A stretch of 64,000 nt of DNA from positions 868,001-932,000 of the forward strand of contig CAVUOA010000008.1 in assembly GCA_963742955.1 (NCBI GenBank), written 5' to 3'. Position 1 is the stretch's first letter. Every line of letters begins with the position of its first letter. Positions 34,448 to 42,661 of the stretch are shown here, one piece after another. A program made the translations under genes and the position numbers. The stretch is from CAVUOA01 sp963742955. GTDB taxonomy: Bacteria > Bacteroidota > Ignavibacteria > Tepidaquicellales > OLB5. A model generated the notes under the pieces. The model did no database searches and was not told where the DNA came from. It saw only the letters and a list, made by a program, of their open reading frames with translations.

Positions 34448-34921
34448 TTGCACAACCACCTCGATGAAATCGATGTAAAAATGCTGGAACTGCTCCAGCT
34501 GAACTCACGTGTGAAACGAAGCGAGCTCGCGGATAAAACCGGGCTCTCCATTCCTTCTGTTACCGAACGCCTGCGCAAGCTTGAAAATAACGGTTATATT
34601 GAATCATACCAGACAAAACTTAACCGTAAAATGCTGGGAAAAGATATTACGGCATTCATTTTTGTTGTAAGCGATTCATCTAAAAATTATAAAGATTTTA
34701 TTTCGCATGCACTTCAAACACCGGAGGTGCTGGAATGTCATTCCATTACAGGTGACGGCTCGCATATTCTGAAAATCCAGACTACAAATACATCCACACT
34801 TGAAAAGCTATTATCAAAAATTCAGTCATGGAAAGGAGTGCACTCAACCCGCACTTCAATTGTGCTTTCCTCTCATAAAGAAAGCTTTCAGGTGGATTTA
34901 AAAAATATTATTCAAGATTAA
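34448..34921 (+). CDS. Lrp/AsnC family transcriptional regulator
   Basis: 157 residues, TTG start. It has an N-terminal helix-turn-helix (IDVKMLELLQLNSRVKRSEL, then KTGLSIPSVTERLRKLENNG) and a C-terminal RAM effector-binding domain (FIFVVSDSSKNYKDFISHAL, then PEVLECHSITGDGSHILKI). Such regulators form dimers to octamers and respond to amino acids. It lies 32 bases upstream of two glutamine synthetase genes, and a palindrome overlaps its own promoter, so it probably senses an amino acid, perhaps glutamine, and controls the nitrogen-assimilation operon. The effector cannot be read from sequence. Confidence 0.92.
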   Translation: MHNHLDEIDVKMLELLQLNSRVKRSELADKTGLSIPSVTERLRKLENNGYIESYQTKLNRKMLGKDITAFIFVVSDSSKNYKDFISHALQTPEVLECHSITGDGSHILKIQTTNTSTLEKLLSKIQSWKGVHSTRTSIVLSSHKESFQVDLKNIIQD

Positions 34922-34953
34922 CAATTTAATAAATTCGATTATCAGATAAATTA

Positions 34954-35496
34954 ATGATTACCAGGAATTTAAAAGGCATAAATGACTTCATTAAAAGGAA
35001 TAAAATTGAAGTAATAGACTTAAAGTGCATTGACCTAACAGGAAGGCTTCATCACCTTTCGCTTCCCGTTTACGATAACATAATGTCTGACCTGCTTAAA
35101 CACGGAGTAGGATTTGACGGCTCAAGCTACGGATTCCGCAAGGTTGAAAACAGTGATATGATTATGATACCAGACCTTGAAACAGCAGTCATTGACCCGT
35201 TCCGTGAAGCCCCAACGCTCAGCTTTTATGTAAACGTTTTTCTGACTGATGATGCGCGTACAGCTTTTTCGCAGGACGGCAGGTACATTGCAAGAAGAGC
35301 AAAGGACGTACTGAAAAAATATACCGGCGCAGATACATCACTGTGGGGACCGGAGTTTGAGTTTTATATTTTCACCAAAGTAAAATATGATACAAGAACA
35401 TCGGCATCATATTATGAAGTTGAACACGCAGAAGAATTTTTCAAAAACGGATATCATGCAGCAAATCCCTTTGATGTGTATGATGACTTTCCGTGA
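34954..35496 (+). CDS. glnA: glutamine synthetase type I (copy 1), N-terminal fragment
   Basis: The first 180 residues of a type I glutamine synthetase, which makes glutamine from glutamate, ammonia and ATP. It has the beta-grasp domain (KIEVIDLKCIDLTGRLHHLS, then GVGFDGSSYGFRKVENSDM) and the first metal-binding strand GPEFEFYIF. The frame ends at VYDDFP because of an extra C in cc at 35491-35492; without it VYDDFRDKACKLLKDFG continues to 36337. The full gene is 34954-36337, about 461 residues. The SSYGFRKV variant of the GFDGSS block differs from copy 2 and resembles a separate subgroup of type I enzymes. Confidence 0.88.
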   Translation: MITRNLKGINDFIKRNKIEVIDLKCIDLTGRLHHLSLPVYDNIMSDLLKHGVGFDGSSYGFRKVENSDMIMIPDLETAVIDPFREAPTLSFYVNVFLTDDARTAFSQDGRYIARRAKDVLKKYTGADTSLWGPEFEFYIFTKVKYDTRTSASYYEVEHAEEFFKNGYHAANPFDVYDDFP

Positions 35497-36337
35497 TAAA
35501 GCATGCAAGCTGTTAAAGGATTTCGGGATAAAAGTAAAATACCATCACCACGAAACGGGAGAGCGCGGACAGCAGGAAATAGAAACCTACTTTTCCGATT
35601 TGCTTACAACGGCGGATAATGTTGTAACTGTAAAATACGCTCTGTTTAACCTTGCAAAGCAGAATGACCTTTCAATAACGTTCATGCCTAAACCCATGTA
35701 TCACCAGGCAGGCAGCGGTATGCATCTTCATTTATTTCTGACAAAGAACGGCAAGAACGCATTCTATAAAAAAGGCGAATACGGCAACATAAATGAATTC
35801 GGAAGATATTTTATCGGCGGCTTGCTGAAACACGCACAGGCGCTTGCACTATTCACAAACCCAAGCACAAATTCATACAAGCGTTTAGTCCCGGGCTTCG
35901 AAGCGCCCGTAGCTTTAACTTACAGCAAAGGAAACCGCTCATCGGCAATAAGAATACCGGCATACATTACAAATCCCGAAATGACAAGAATAGAATACCG
36001 TCCGCCTGATTCAACTGCAAATCCATACTTGTGCCTTTCGGCAATGCTGCTGGCAGGTATAGACGGAATAGTAAATAAAATAGACCCTGTAAAAGAATCA
36101 TTCGGGCCGTTTGATAAAAACATTACCGATTATTCAATGAAAGATACTATTCATTTTCTTCCGCGTAATCTTGAAGAATCGATTGATGCCCTTGAGCTTG
36201 ATAACGAATTCTTAAAACGCGATAATGTAATTTCAGATGAAGTGCTTGAACAATGGATTAGCATAAAAACCGAGGAGATAAATTCAATTAATACAATGCC
36301 TCATCCGTTTGAGTATAAAATGTATTTTAACCTGTAA
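35387..36337 (+). CDS. glnA: glutamine synthetase type I (copy 1), C-terminal fragment
   Basis: The catalytic part; true coding begins about 35494 (FRDKACKLLKDFGIKVKYHH). It holds HHHETGERGQQEIE, FMPKPMYHQAGSGMHLHL (ammonia/glutamate site), NPSTNSYKRLVPGFEAPVAL and EYRPPDSTANPYLCL. The region equivalent to the adenylylated Tyr loop reads ITDYSMKDTIHFLPRNLEES, without a clear NLYxLP match, so classical control by GlnE is unlikely for this copy. Confidence 0.88.
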   Translation: MIQEHRHHIMKLNTQKNFSKTDIMQQIPLMCMMTFRDKACKLLKDFGIKVKYHHHETGERGQQEIETYFSDLLTTADNVVTVKYALFNLAKQNDLSITFMPKPMYHQAGSGMHLHLFLTKNGKNAFYKKGEYGNINEFGRYFIGGLLKHAQALALFTNPSTNSYKRLVPGFEAPVALTYSKGNRSSAIRIPAYITNPEMTRIEYRPPDSTANPYLCLSAMLLAGIDGIVNKIDPVKESFGPFDKNITDYSMKDTIHFLPRNLEESIDALELDNEFLKRDNVISDEVLEQWISIKTEEINSINTMPHPFEYKMYFNL

Positions 36338-36407
36338 GCATGTTTGTAGGCTGTTCGGGAAAGATTTTTATTTTAAAAACTAAAAAATAAATTCTAAGGA
36401 GAATTAA

Positions 36408-37835
36408 ATGCAAAAAAATTCCGCTGCAATAAAAAACGTTTTTGCTATGATAAAAAAGCATGACGTTAAAATGATAGATGTGCGTTTTACCGACCTGCCC
36501 GGACAGTGGCAGCATTTCAGCGTTCCCGTAAGCCAGTTCAGCGAAAAAACTTTTGAAGAAGGTTTGGGTTTTGACGGCTCATCAATCAGAGGATGGCAGT
36601 CAATAAACGAATCGGACATGCTGGTTTTTCCCGACCCCACAACAGCAAACATTGACCCGTTTATAAAAACAACCAGCCTTTCAATGATTTGCGATATATA
36701 TGACCCCATAAGCAAACAGCCGTACAGCCGTGACCCGAGGCACATTGCAAAGAAAGCAGTTGATTACCTTCGTTCGACCAAAATTGCCGAAACAGCATTT
36801 TTCGGACCGGAAGCTGAATTCTTTATTCTTGACCACGTAGCTTACAACGTTAATGAATACAGCAGCTGGTATAAAATTGATTCACGTGAAGGATTCTGGA
36901 ATACAGGCAGCGAGCTTGAAGCAAATCTTGGACATAAAATCCGCCAGAAAGAAGGTTACTTCCCTGTTCCGCCGGCTGATTCAACAAATGACATCCGCAA
37001 CTCAATGGTTGAATATTTAATTGCTGCAGGAATAGAAGTTGAAACTCAGCATCACGAAGTTGCTACGGGCGGGCAGGCAGAAATTGATTTTAAATACTGC
37101 CCGATGGTTCAGTGCGCGGATAACCTGATGATGTTTAAATATATTGTTAAAAACACAGCCCGTATGAACGGCAAAACTGCAACGTTCATGCCGAAGCCGG
37201 TATTCAACGATAACGGAAGCGGAATGCATACACACCAGAGCTTATGGCAAAACGGCAAGCCTCTTTTTGCAGGAAAAGAATATGCAGGATTAAGCAAAAC
37301 AGCTTTATATTATATCGGCGGACTTTTGAAACATGCTCCTGCATTGCTTGCGCTCACTAATCCGACTACAAATTCTTATAAGCGTCTTGTTCCCGGTTAC
37401 GAAGCTCCTGTTAATCTTGCATACTCAAAACGCAACCGAAGCGCTGCAATCAGAATACCGATGTATTCGGAAAACCCGAAAGCAAAGAGGGTTGAGTTCC
37501 GCTGTCCCGACGGTACTGCAAATCCTTACTTAGCTTTTGCTGCAATGCTTATGGCAGGAATTGACGGAGTGAAAAATAAAATTGACCCGGGTGAACCGAT
37601 GGAAAGAGATATATATCACATGAGCGAAAAGGAACTGAAAAATATTCCGCAGGCGCCTGATAACCTTGAGCAGGCAATTCATAAACTCAGAAAAGACCAT
37701 GAATTTTTGAAACAGGGCGGAGTATTCACTGATGATTTGATCGATACATGGATTGAATATAAAATTGAAAATGAAATTAAGCCAATGGCATTAAGACCGC
37801 ATCCGTATGAATTCCATTTGTATTACGAAGTGTAA
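36408..37835 (+). CDS. glnA: glutamine synthetase type I (copy 2)
   Basis: 475 residues, full length. Motifs are GLGFDGSSIRGWQSINESDM, GPEAEFFIL, QHHEVATGGQAEIDF, FMPKPVFNDNGSGMHTHQS, NPTTNSYKRLVPGYEAP and FRCPDGTANPYLAFAAML. The loop that carries the regulatory Tyr in E. coli (NLYDLPP) reads RDIYHMSEKELKNIP here, with Tyr403 in the matching place, so modification is conceivable though no adenylyltransferase gene is in the window. It is 70 bases downstream of copy 1 and probably in the same Lrp-led operon, although an internal promoter could fit in the gap. Two unequal glutamine synthetases under one regulator suggest division by nitrogen supply or a regulatory role for one of them. Confidence 0.95.
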   Translation: MQKNSAAIKNVFAMIKKHDVKMIDVRFTDLPGQWQHFSVPVSQFSEKTFEEGLGFDGSSIRGWQSINESDMLVFPDPTTANIDPFIKTTSLSMICDIYDPISKQPYSRDPRHIAKKAVDYLRSTKIAETAFFGPEAEFFILDHVAYNVNEYSSWYKIDSREGFWNTGSELEANLGHKIRQKEGYFPVPPADSTNDIRNSMVEYLIAAGIEVETQHHEVATGGQAEIDFKYCPMVQCADNLMMFKYIVKNTARMNGKTATFMPKPVFNDNGSGMHTHQSLWQNGKPLFAGKEYAGLSKTALYYIGGLLKHAPALLALTNPTTNSYKRLVPGYEAPVNLAYSKRNRSAAIRIPMYSENPKAKRVEFRCPDGTANPYLAFAAMLMAGIDGVKNKIDPGEPMERDIYHMSEKELKNIPQAPDNLEQAIHKLRKDHEFLKQGGVFTDDLIDTWIEYKIENEIKPMALRPHPYEFHLYYEV

Positions 37836-37866
37836 CCACTGATTACGCAGATTGTTCTGATTATTT

Positions 37867-37899
37867 ACTCATCCTATGACTCTTAGTCATAGGATGAGT
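37867..37899. repeat. 33-base palindromic repeat, copy 1
   Basis: actcatcctatgact-ctt-agtcataggatgagt, perfect 15-bp arms. The same arms occur at 39448-39480 with a different loop (tga). It sits 32 bases after the glnA stop and could also act as terminator. Just before it is ccactgattacgcagatt, and after it cacaagcccggtcggggcac, both reminiscent of dispersed elements known in this group. Confidence 0.75.
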
Positions 37900-38013
37900 A
37901 TTATATTTGATAACCACAAGCCCGGTCGGGGCACGAATTGTTCTTTATAAAACTAATTTAGCTTTAATGTTGTTATACTTTTTGCCCTGGCTTAAAGTAA
38001 AAAACCTCAAAAA

Positions 38014-38670
38014 ATGAAACCAATAACAACATTTATTTTAACTTTAATTGCAGTTTTTTTGATTGGCTGCTCATTTACAAACAAAGAACAATCAAGCGGA
38101 AAAGTTAACAAAGAAAGTATGGATAAAATAACATCATCAAATTTAGATACAGCAGTTTTCGGCGCCGGGTGTTTCTGGTGCGTGGAAGCTATCTTCGAGG
38201 AGCTGAAGGGAGTACAGTCGGTTGAGGCAGGTTATTCGGGAGGAACAGTTAAAAATCCGTCATACGAACAAGTCTGCACAGGCACAACGGGACACGCTGA
38301 GGTTGCAAGAATAATATTTGACCCTTCGGTAATTTCTTATGATGATTTACTGGAAGTTTTCTGGACAACACATGACCCCACAACATTAAACCGCCAGGGC
38401 GCAGATGTTGGCGAGCAGTACCGCTCGGTAATTTTTTATTTGAATGATGCGCAGAAAGAATCAGCCGAGAAATCAAAAAAAGATGTTGCAACCAAAATAT
38501 GGGATGACCCCATCGTAACATCAATTGAGCCGCTCAAGGAGTTTTATATTGCCGAAGATTATCACCAGGATTATTACAATAATAATTCCAGCCAGAGCTA
38601 CTGCCAATATGTAATAAATCCGAAGCTGGAGAAGTTCAGAAAGAAATTCAAAGAGAAATTAAAGAAGTAA
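38014..38670 (+). CDS. msrA: peptide-methionine (S)-S-oxide reductase, lipoprotein form
   Basis: 218 residues. The N-terminus is a lipoprotein signal (TLIAVFLIGC, Cys19), so the enzyme is tethered in the envelope, where it would repair oxidised methionine in exported proteins. The MsrA domain spans about 46-205. The catalytic motif is GAGCFWCVEAIFEELKGV with Cys53; Glu and Tyr residues follow in VEAGYSGG and EDYHQDYYNN. GADVGEQYRSVIFYLNDAQK is diagnostic, and the C-terminal SYCQYVINPKLEKF carries a possible resolving Cys. There is no fused or adjacent MsrB. A terminator follows directly. Confidence 0.95.
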   Translation: MKPITTFILTLIAVFLIGCSFTNKEQSSGKVNKESMDKITSSNLDTAVFGAGCFWCVEAIFEELKGVQSVEAGYSGGTVKNPSYEQVCTGTTGHAEVARIIFDPSVISYDDLLEVFWTTHDPTTLNRQGADVGEQYRSVIFYLNDAQKESAEKSKKDVATKIWDDPIVTSIEPLKEFYIAEDYHQDYYNNNSSQSYCQYVINPKLEKFRKKFKEKLKK

Positions 38671-38677
38671 AATGCTT

Positions 38678-38703
38678 AACCCCTCTCAAAAAGAGGGGTT
38701 TTG
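38678..38703 (+). terminator. intrinsic terminator of msrA
   Basis: Stem aacccctct/agaggggtt with a short A-rich loop, then tttgctttat; it starts 8 bases past the msrA stop. Confidence 0.8.
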
Positions 38704-38778
38704 CTTTATATTCAGACGTTCACCTTGTTATGAAATATAAATCGGGTTAATTTTGTGGATAAGAAAGGGAGAAAAAAA

Positions 38779-39426
38779 ATGGAACTTTCTTTAAAAAAGA
38801 CCTGGATAAAAGCAGGGATGATATGCGGTTTTATCACAATGGTTATTTATCCTTCAATGCTTTTCATTTCACTTCCTGTACAGCTTACTCTTATTCTTGC
38901 CTGCTCATTCGGGTTTCTTCTTATGATTGCTTCAATCGGGCTTTTTCAGTTCATATCTTTAAATAATAAAACGGTAAGCCTGCAGCTTGGGATTCTATTT
39001 AACATAATTGCCTGTTGTGTTGTGGTAATGATGTTTACTATTCAGCTTGCGCTGTTTCAGTCAAATCAGAACCCGGGTTTTGAAATAACAAAAGAAATGA
39101 AGCACTACATATTTCAATTCCCTAACACAATCCAGTTAGCCCTCGATGTTGTATGGGACATTTTTCTTGGGGCAGGAACTGTCCTTCTGGCATTAAACAT
39201 GTTTAAGCATCCGCGGTTCGGAAAAGTATTCAGTATTTCGGGGGTTCTCATAGCAGGAGCATTGCTGGCACTGAATATTTATTCATTCCCGGTACCGCCC
39301 GCTGAATCAGGCTCAATTGACTTAGGTCCGTTGGTTGCTCTGTGGTATCTCGCAGTAACAATCAGGATAGCAATATCATTTAAATGGGTTGATGAAAAAA
39401 TTATTAGCACTCGTGCCACGACTTGA
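38779..39426 (+). CDS. six-helix integral membrane protein of unknown function
   Basis: 215 residues from ATG 38779, which has the ribosome-site-like aaagggagaaaaa in front; a GTG at 38755 is less convincing. Six hydrophobic segments are visible: GFITMVIYPSMLFISLPV, LTLILACSFGFLLMIASIGL, LGILFNIIACCVVVMMFTIQ, LDVVWDIFLGAGTVLLALNM, VLIAGALLALNIYSF and LVALWYLAVTIRIAISF. The layout recalls DUF4386-like membrane proteins, but no firm family call is possible. Both ends are flanked by terminator-like hairpins, so it is a single transcription unit. Confidence 0.75.
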   Translation: MELSLKKTWIKAGMICGFITMVIYPSMLFISLPVQLTLILACSFGFLLMIASIGLFQFISLNNKTVSLQLGILFNIIACCVVVMMFTIQLALFQSNQNPGFEITKEMKHYIFQFPNTIQLALDVVWDIFLGAGTVLLALNMFKHPRFGKVFSISGVLIAGALLALNIYSFPVPPAESGSIDLGPLVALWYLAVTIRIAISFKWVDEKIISTRATT

Positions 39427-39447
39427 AGTCAGGGTTATAAGGTATTA

Positions 39448-39480
39448 ACTCATCCTATGACTTGAAGTCATAGGATGAGT
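39448..39480. repeat. 33-base palindromic repeat, copy 2
   Basis: actcatcctatgact-tga-agtcataggatgagt; arms identical to copy 1, different loop. A degraded half (gacttgaagtc) lies at 39420-39430. It lies between convergent genes and can serve as terminator for both, 5 bases past the minus-strand stop. Confidence 0.75.
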
Positions 39481-39484
39481 ATTT

Positions 39485-41326
39485 CTACTTTACCTTCTGT
39501 ACGCTTTTAGCCTCAAGATTTACCAGGAGTCCATTATAATAGCTTACATAACTCTCATCAGTCGATTTGCTTTTCTTTGTTTTCAGCAAATCGATTAAAT
39601 TCATGTTTACAATCTCATCGGAAGCAATCGGAAGATTTAAAACCTGTTCAATAAGCGGCTTGAATTTATCGTCCGGTAAATCAGTCAATGAATACAAAAA
39701 CGCCTGGAATGCAAGTTTATTGGGCTCAATCTGCTGCAATACACTGTTATCCGGGACGCCGTATAATTTCCAGTAATCGCTTAAAGCAGTAGCTGCTAAA
39801 AATCTTGCTCCGTAGAAGTGATTCGAGAGCATAGTAACAAGCGCATCAAGGTTTTGCTGTTCGGGATACTTTGAAAATGCATAGGCAATATCTTTATTAT
39901 AAAGCTTCTTTGGCGAATCTTCATTCACAAGCTCAATAAGCCTGTTTGAAACTTTTGTTTTAAATTCTTCGTCAGCAGGGTCAATTTTAACTTTCCCCAA
40001 AGCATTTATAGCTGATGAACGGACACGCACGTTATCATCATAAGTTAAACCGAGCAGAATATTTTTTCCGTTTTCAATTCCGATTTCGCCAAGCAGATAA
40101 CATGCAAGGCTTACTTCTGCCTGTGTCATGCTTACTTTTTTATCAAGGTAATCTTTCAAGCGGTTAACAACTGCATTGTTTAATGCTGTACTCATTCGCC
40201 TTGCAAGCACTCTCATAACCTGAACAGCGCGGTGGTCATCGGTGCCGAGCCTTGTTAAAACATACTGCGCAGATTCGGTGCTGTCATTCACCAGCCTGTT
40301 GAAGCCGTATTCCTGCCATTGGGAAAACCGCGGCTCAATTGTTGATGCCATTATAAAACACTGCTCGGTCGTGAAGCTTTTCGCGTTAGACGTTTTATCT
40401 ATTTCTTTTAATGTATCGAGCTTAACTTTAAAATTATCACCGCTCACCTGTTCGGGAAGGTCTCTGAGGAAATAATCATTCCTCACTCCCCATGTCGATG
40501 AATTATATAAAGTGCTGTCCGGTCCGGCATCAGAATAAAAATCATTGCCGGACATATCCAGAAACAACCCGATACTGCCGTATTCTCTACGGGGATTTCC
40601 GTATCCTTTGCTCATCCAAACGGGTTCTTTGGAGAGATAACCGTCTGAGCCGCTTTCATCAATTAACATTCCGATACCGTCAGCATTGCCGGCTCCCTGT
40701 GAGAGCGAATATGCTGAATAATTATCATTTCCTTTTACATCCCACAGCAAGCCAAAACCAAAATCATGCCCGCATCCCTGCGAGACTCCCTGTGACTGGT
40801 AGAAATCCCAGCCGTCATAATCCTTCAGCAAACCGACCGCGAGATGGATACCCGCGCCCTGCGAATATTGATAACCGTTGTATTTATCATGTCCCGATTT
40901 ATCGATGAGAACTCCCATTGAATACCAATAGGCTCCCCCCTGCCCGAAAATATCCGTGTTATAAATATCATTTCCGCTTCCCTCAATTATTAGACCGATA
41001 CCTCCGGCGTAATATGGACGCAAGCCCAGCCCATAGCCCTGGCACATTGAAACATAATGGTCTTCATATCTGCCGATATCGAGTGAACGCGCATCGATTA
41101 AATAAGAATCATTTCCTTCATTATCAATTATTGCGCCGACTCCTTCCGTCATTCCAAAACCCTGCGAATATGAATTTGCTATGTAGGTATCATTCCCCTT
41201 GCGGTCAACAACAAGTCCCACGCCAAAACATCCCGCACCGATTGAAAATGTTAACCCGTGATAAGTATCGTTTCCGCTTTCATCATAAAGCAGACCAAGT
41301 CCCCCGATTGCCGCGCCGAGTCCCAC
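39485..41326 (-). CDS. GNDxY-repeat and HEAT-repeat exported protein, main fragment
   Basis: 613 residues, the bulk of a frameshifted gene that starts at 42392 (about 960 residues in all). The first 290 residues are nine tandem repeats of about 35-40 residues. Each has a core of D-x-x-G-(N/H/W/S)-D-x-Y followed by a Gln-Gly-x-Gly stretch (YDESGNDTYHGL, DRKGNDTYIANSYSQGFG, EGSGNDIYNTD, DKSGHDKYNGYQYSQGAG, DVKGNDNYSAYSLSQGAG). The pattern suggests a calcium-binding beta-solenoid like those of RTX proteins. From about 350 on, HEAT-type helical repeats follow (SLACYLLGEIGIENGKNILL, then NVRVRSSAINALGKVKI). Extracellular or outer-membrane scaffold is a reasonable guess; the function is unknown. 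A palindromic repeat follows the stop. Confidence 0.7.
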   Translation of the reverse strand: MGLGAAIGGLGLLYDESGNDTYHGLTFSIGAGCFGVGLVVDRKGNDTYIANSYSQGFGMTEGVGAIIDNEGNDSYLIDARSLDIGRYEDHYVSMCQGYGLGLRPYYAGGIGLIIEGSGNDIYNTDIFGQGGAYWYSMGVLIDKSGHDKYNGYQYSQGAGIHLAVGLLKDYDGWDFYQSQGVSQGCGHDFGFGLLWDVKGNDNYSAYSLSQGAGNADGIGMLIDESGSDGYLSKEPVWMSKGYGNPRREYGSIGLFLDMSGNDFYSDAGPDSTLYNSSTWGVRNDYFLRDLPEQVSGDNFKVKLDTLKEIDKTSNAKSFTTEQCFIMASTIEPRFSQWQEYGFNRLVNDSTESAQYVLTRLGTDDHRAVQVMRVLARRMSTALNNAVVNRLKDYLDKKVSMTQAEVSLACYLLGEIGIENGKNILLGLTYDDNVRVRSSAINALGKVKIDPADEEFKTKVSNRLIELVNEDSPKKLYNKDIAYAFSKYPEQQNLDALVTMLSNHFYGARFLAATALSDYWKLYGVPDNSVLQQIEPNKLAFQAFLYSLTDLPDDKFKPLIEQVLNLPIASDEIVNMNLIDLLKTKKSKSTDESYVSYYNGLLVNLEAKSVQKVK

Positions 41327-41357
41327 GCTTTGGCAATTGTAATAATCATCACCTTCT

Positions 41358-41666
41358 TTATCGAATATGAATGAGGAAGCAAAATAATGCTCCGGCTAAT
41401 GCAAAGTTGCTTTTGGTTGTGTAGTAATCGTTTCCGGCAAGGTCGATGATGCACGATAATCCGTTTCCGAATCCATCTTTATTCTCTTCATCATTATCAA
41501 TGTTATAAACATCATCACCTCCTACATCGATTATAAAATCAAATCTTGCCGTTGTAGATATTTTTACCGGGACCGCCGATTGCGATGCGGATGCCGTCCT
41601 GGTCATAGTAATAATAAAAATCGCCTTGAACATATTTATTGTCATAATTGGCCTTAAGTCCTGCAT
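41358..41666 (-). CDS. GNDxY-repeat protein, preceding fragment
   Basis: Contains three more repeats (IIDVGGDDVYNID, IDLAGNDYYTT and, after removing one T from the run at 41381-41384, FDKEGDDYYNCQSVG), which join directly to the main fragment. The first 40 residues of this frame are out of frame; the right reading, in another frame, is GLKANYDNKYVQGDFYYYYD, then RIAIGGPGKNIYNGK. Confidence 0.6.
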   Translation of the reverse strand: MQDLRPIMTINMFKAIFIITMTRTASASQSAVPVKISTTARFDFIIDVGGDDVYNIDNDEENKDGFGNGLSCIIDLAGNDYYTTKSNFALAGALFCFLIHIR

Positions 41667-41753
41667 TTCAAATAATTAAATTGTTTTAATCCCGCTGACA
41701 TATACATATAATCATAATTCAAGCTAAATCACTTGGAAGAACTCATTTCGCGC

Positions 41754-41987
41754 TTAAATCTTCCATATTAATTTGCTTAATAAATCCATCGTTTTTTTAG
41801 AAACCATTATTGATGAGTCTCTTAATAAATTATATTTAAGAATATCAAAGTTGCTTGTATCATCATTTTCCGATTCTTCAAATAATGAGAATAAGATTTT
41901 CGTTCTAGAAATGCTGATTTCATTATCATAGCTTTTAAATACATTTGTCAGACTCCTTATTTGCTTATTTTTAGCAATTTTTGACAA
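41754..41987 (-). CDS. GNDxY-repeat protein, N-terminal helical fragment
   Basis: 77 residues of helical character (KQIRSLTNVFKSYDNEISIS, then KKTMDLLSKL). A corrected frame continues as INMEDLSAK and, further on, YMYMSAGLKQFNYLKNAGLK into the repeat region. It belongs to the gene starting at 42392. Confidence 0.5.
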   Translation of the reverse strand: MSKIAKNKQIRSLTNVFKSYDNEISISRTKILFSLFEESENDDTSNFDILKYNLLRDSSIMVSKKTMDLLSKLIWKI

Positions 41988-42131
41988 GCCATCACCAAAT
42001 CATTAATAACGAATTATATCAGGACTAAAATATAAAGCTTACTTAGCGGCAAAGATATTCTTAATAAGTTGTATGTGAATAGTATCAATATATTTGAAAG
42101 AATTTAAAACAAGTGGTTTCAAATCTAAATT

Positions 42132-42392
42132 TCAATATTCACTCACACTGTCTATCCATGTCATACTCCTCAAAGGATTAATCATAATATCTCTTACTAT
42201 CGGTAAAATTAATTTTGCATCGTTGGTGGGTGATTTCTCCGCAGCATCAAAAAAATCAATTGGGATTGTAACATCCCCGCGCGAGAGTCCACGGTATGAC
42301 AAAGTATAATCAAGAACTTTATTTACATCTTCCTGTGCAAATGAAGGATTTGCCAGAATTAAAACTAATAATAAGCTTATGTATTTATACAT
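42132..42392 (-). CDS. GNDxY-repeat protein, signal-peptide fragment
   Basis: 86 residues beginning with a clear signal peptide (MYKYISLLLVLILANPSFAQ) and continuing VLDYTLSYRGLSRGD. The in-frame stop after DSVSEY is followed by a long open stretch in the same frame (NLDLKPLVLNSFKYIDTIHI), so the stop may be a base error. It is the true 5' end of the 39485-42392 gene. Confidence 0.6.
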   Translation of the reverse strand: MYKYISLLLVLILANPSFAQEDVNKVLDYTLSYRGLSRGDVTIPIDFFDAAEKSPTNDAKLILPIVRDIMINPLRSMTWIDSVSEY

Positions 42393-42488
42393 GGTTAAAT
42401 GCCGTTAACATAAAGGAAAAATGAGTTAAATTATAATCTGGAGTCTCGACTTCGTCGTGGACGACAAAGATCCAAAATGTACGTTAGG

Positions 42489-42510
42489 ATTCCCGAATGT
42501 TCGCGGGAAT
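42489..42510. repeat. REP-like palindrome between divergent genes
   Basis: attcccg-aatgttcg-cgggaat followed by gaca. Nearby are gtcgtggacgac (42451-42462) and tgagattgcttcgtcacttc (42560-42579), each resembling separate small dispersed elements. The stretch 42393-42661 shows no gene and seems to be a patchwork of such relics. Confidence 0.5.
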
Positions 42511-42661
42511 GACAATGTGTACAAAATAATCATATTTGTTCAAAAAGTTGGGGAAATAAATAATGAGATTGCTTCGTCACTTCATTCGCATCGCAGATTG
42601 ACATTGAAACAAATACCTTCACGTCAAAGTATATTAATTAACACCTAAAAAAGGGGAAATT

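Noticed and set aside
40492..41370. Two long plus-strand open frames rich in His, Arg and Asn
   Set aside because: They run opposite to the GNDxY repeats; the periodic codon pattern of the repeats keeps the antisense frame open. Composition is not protein-like and no start signals exist.
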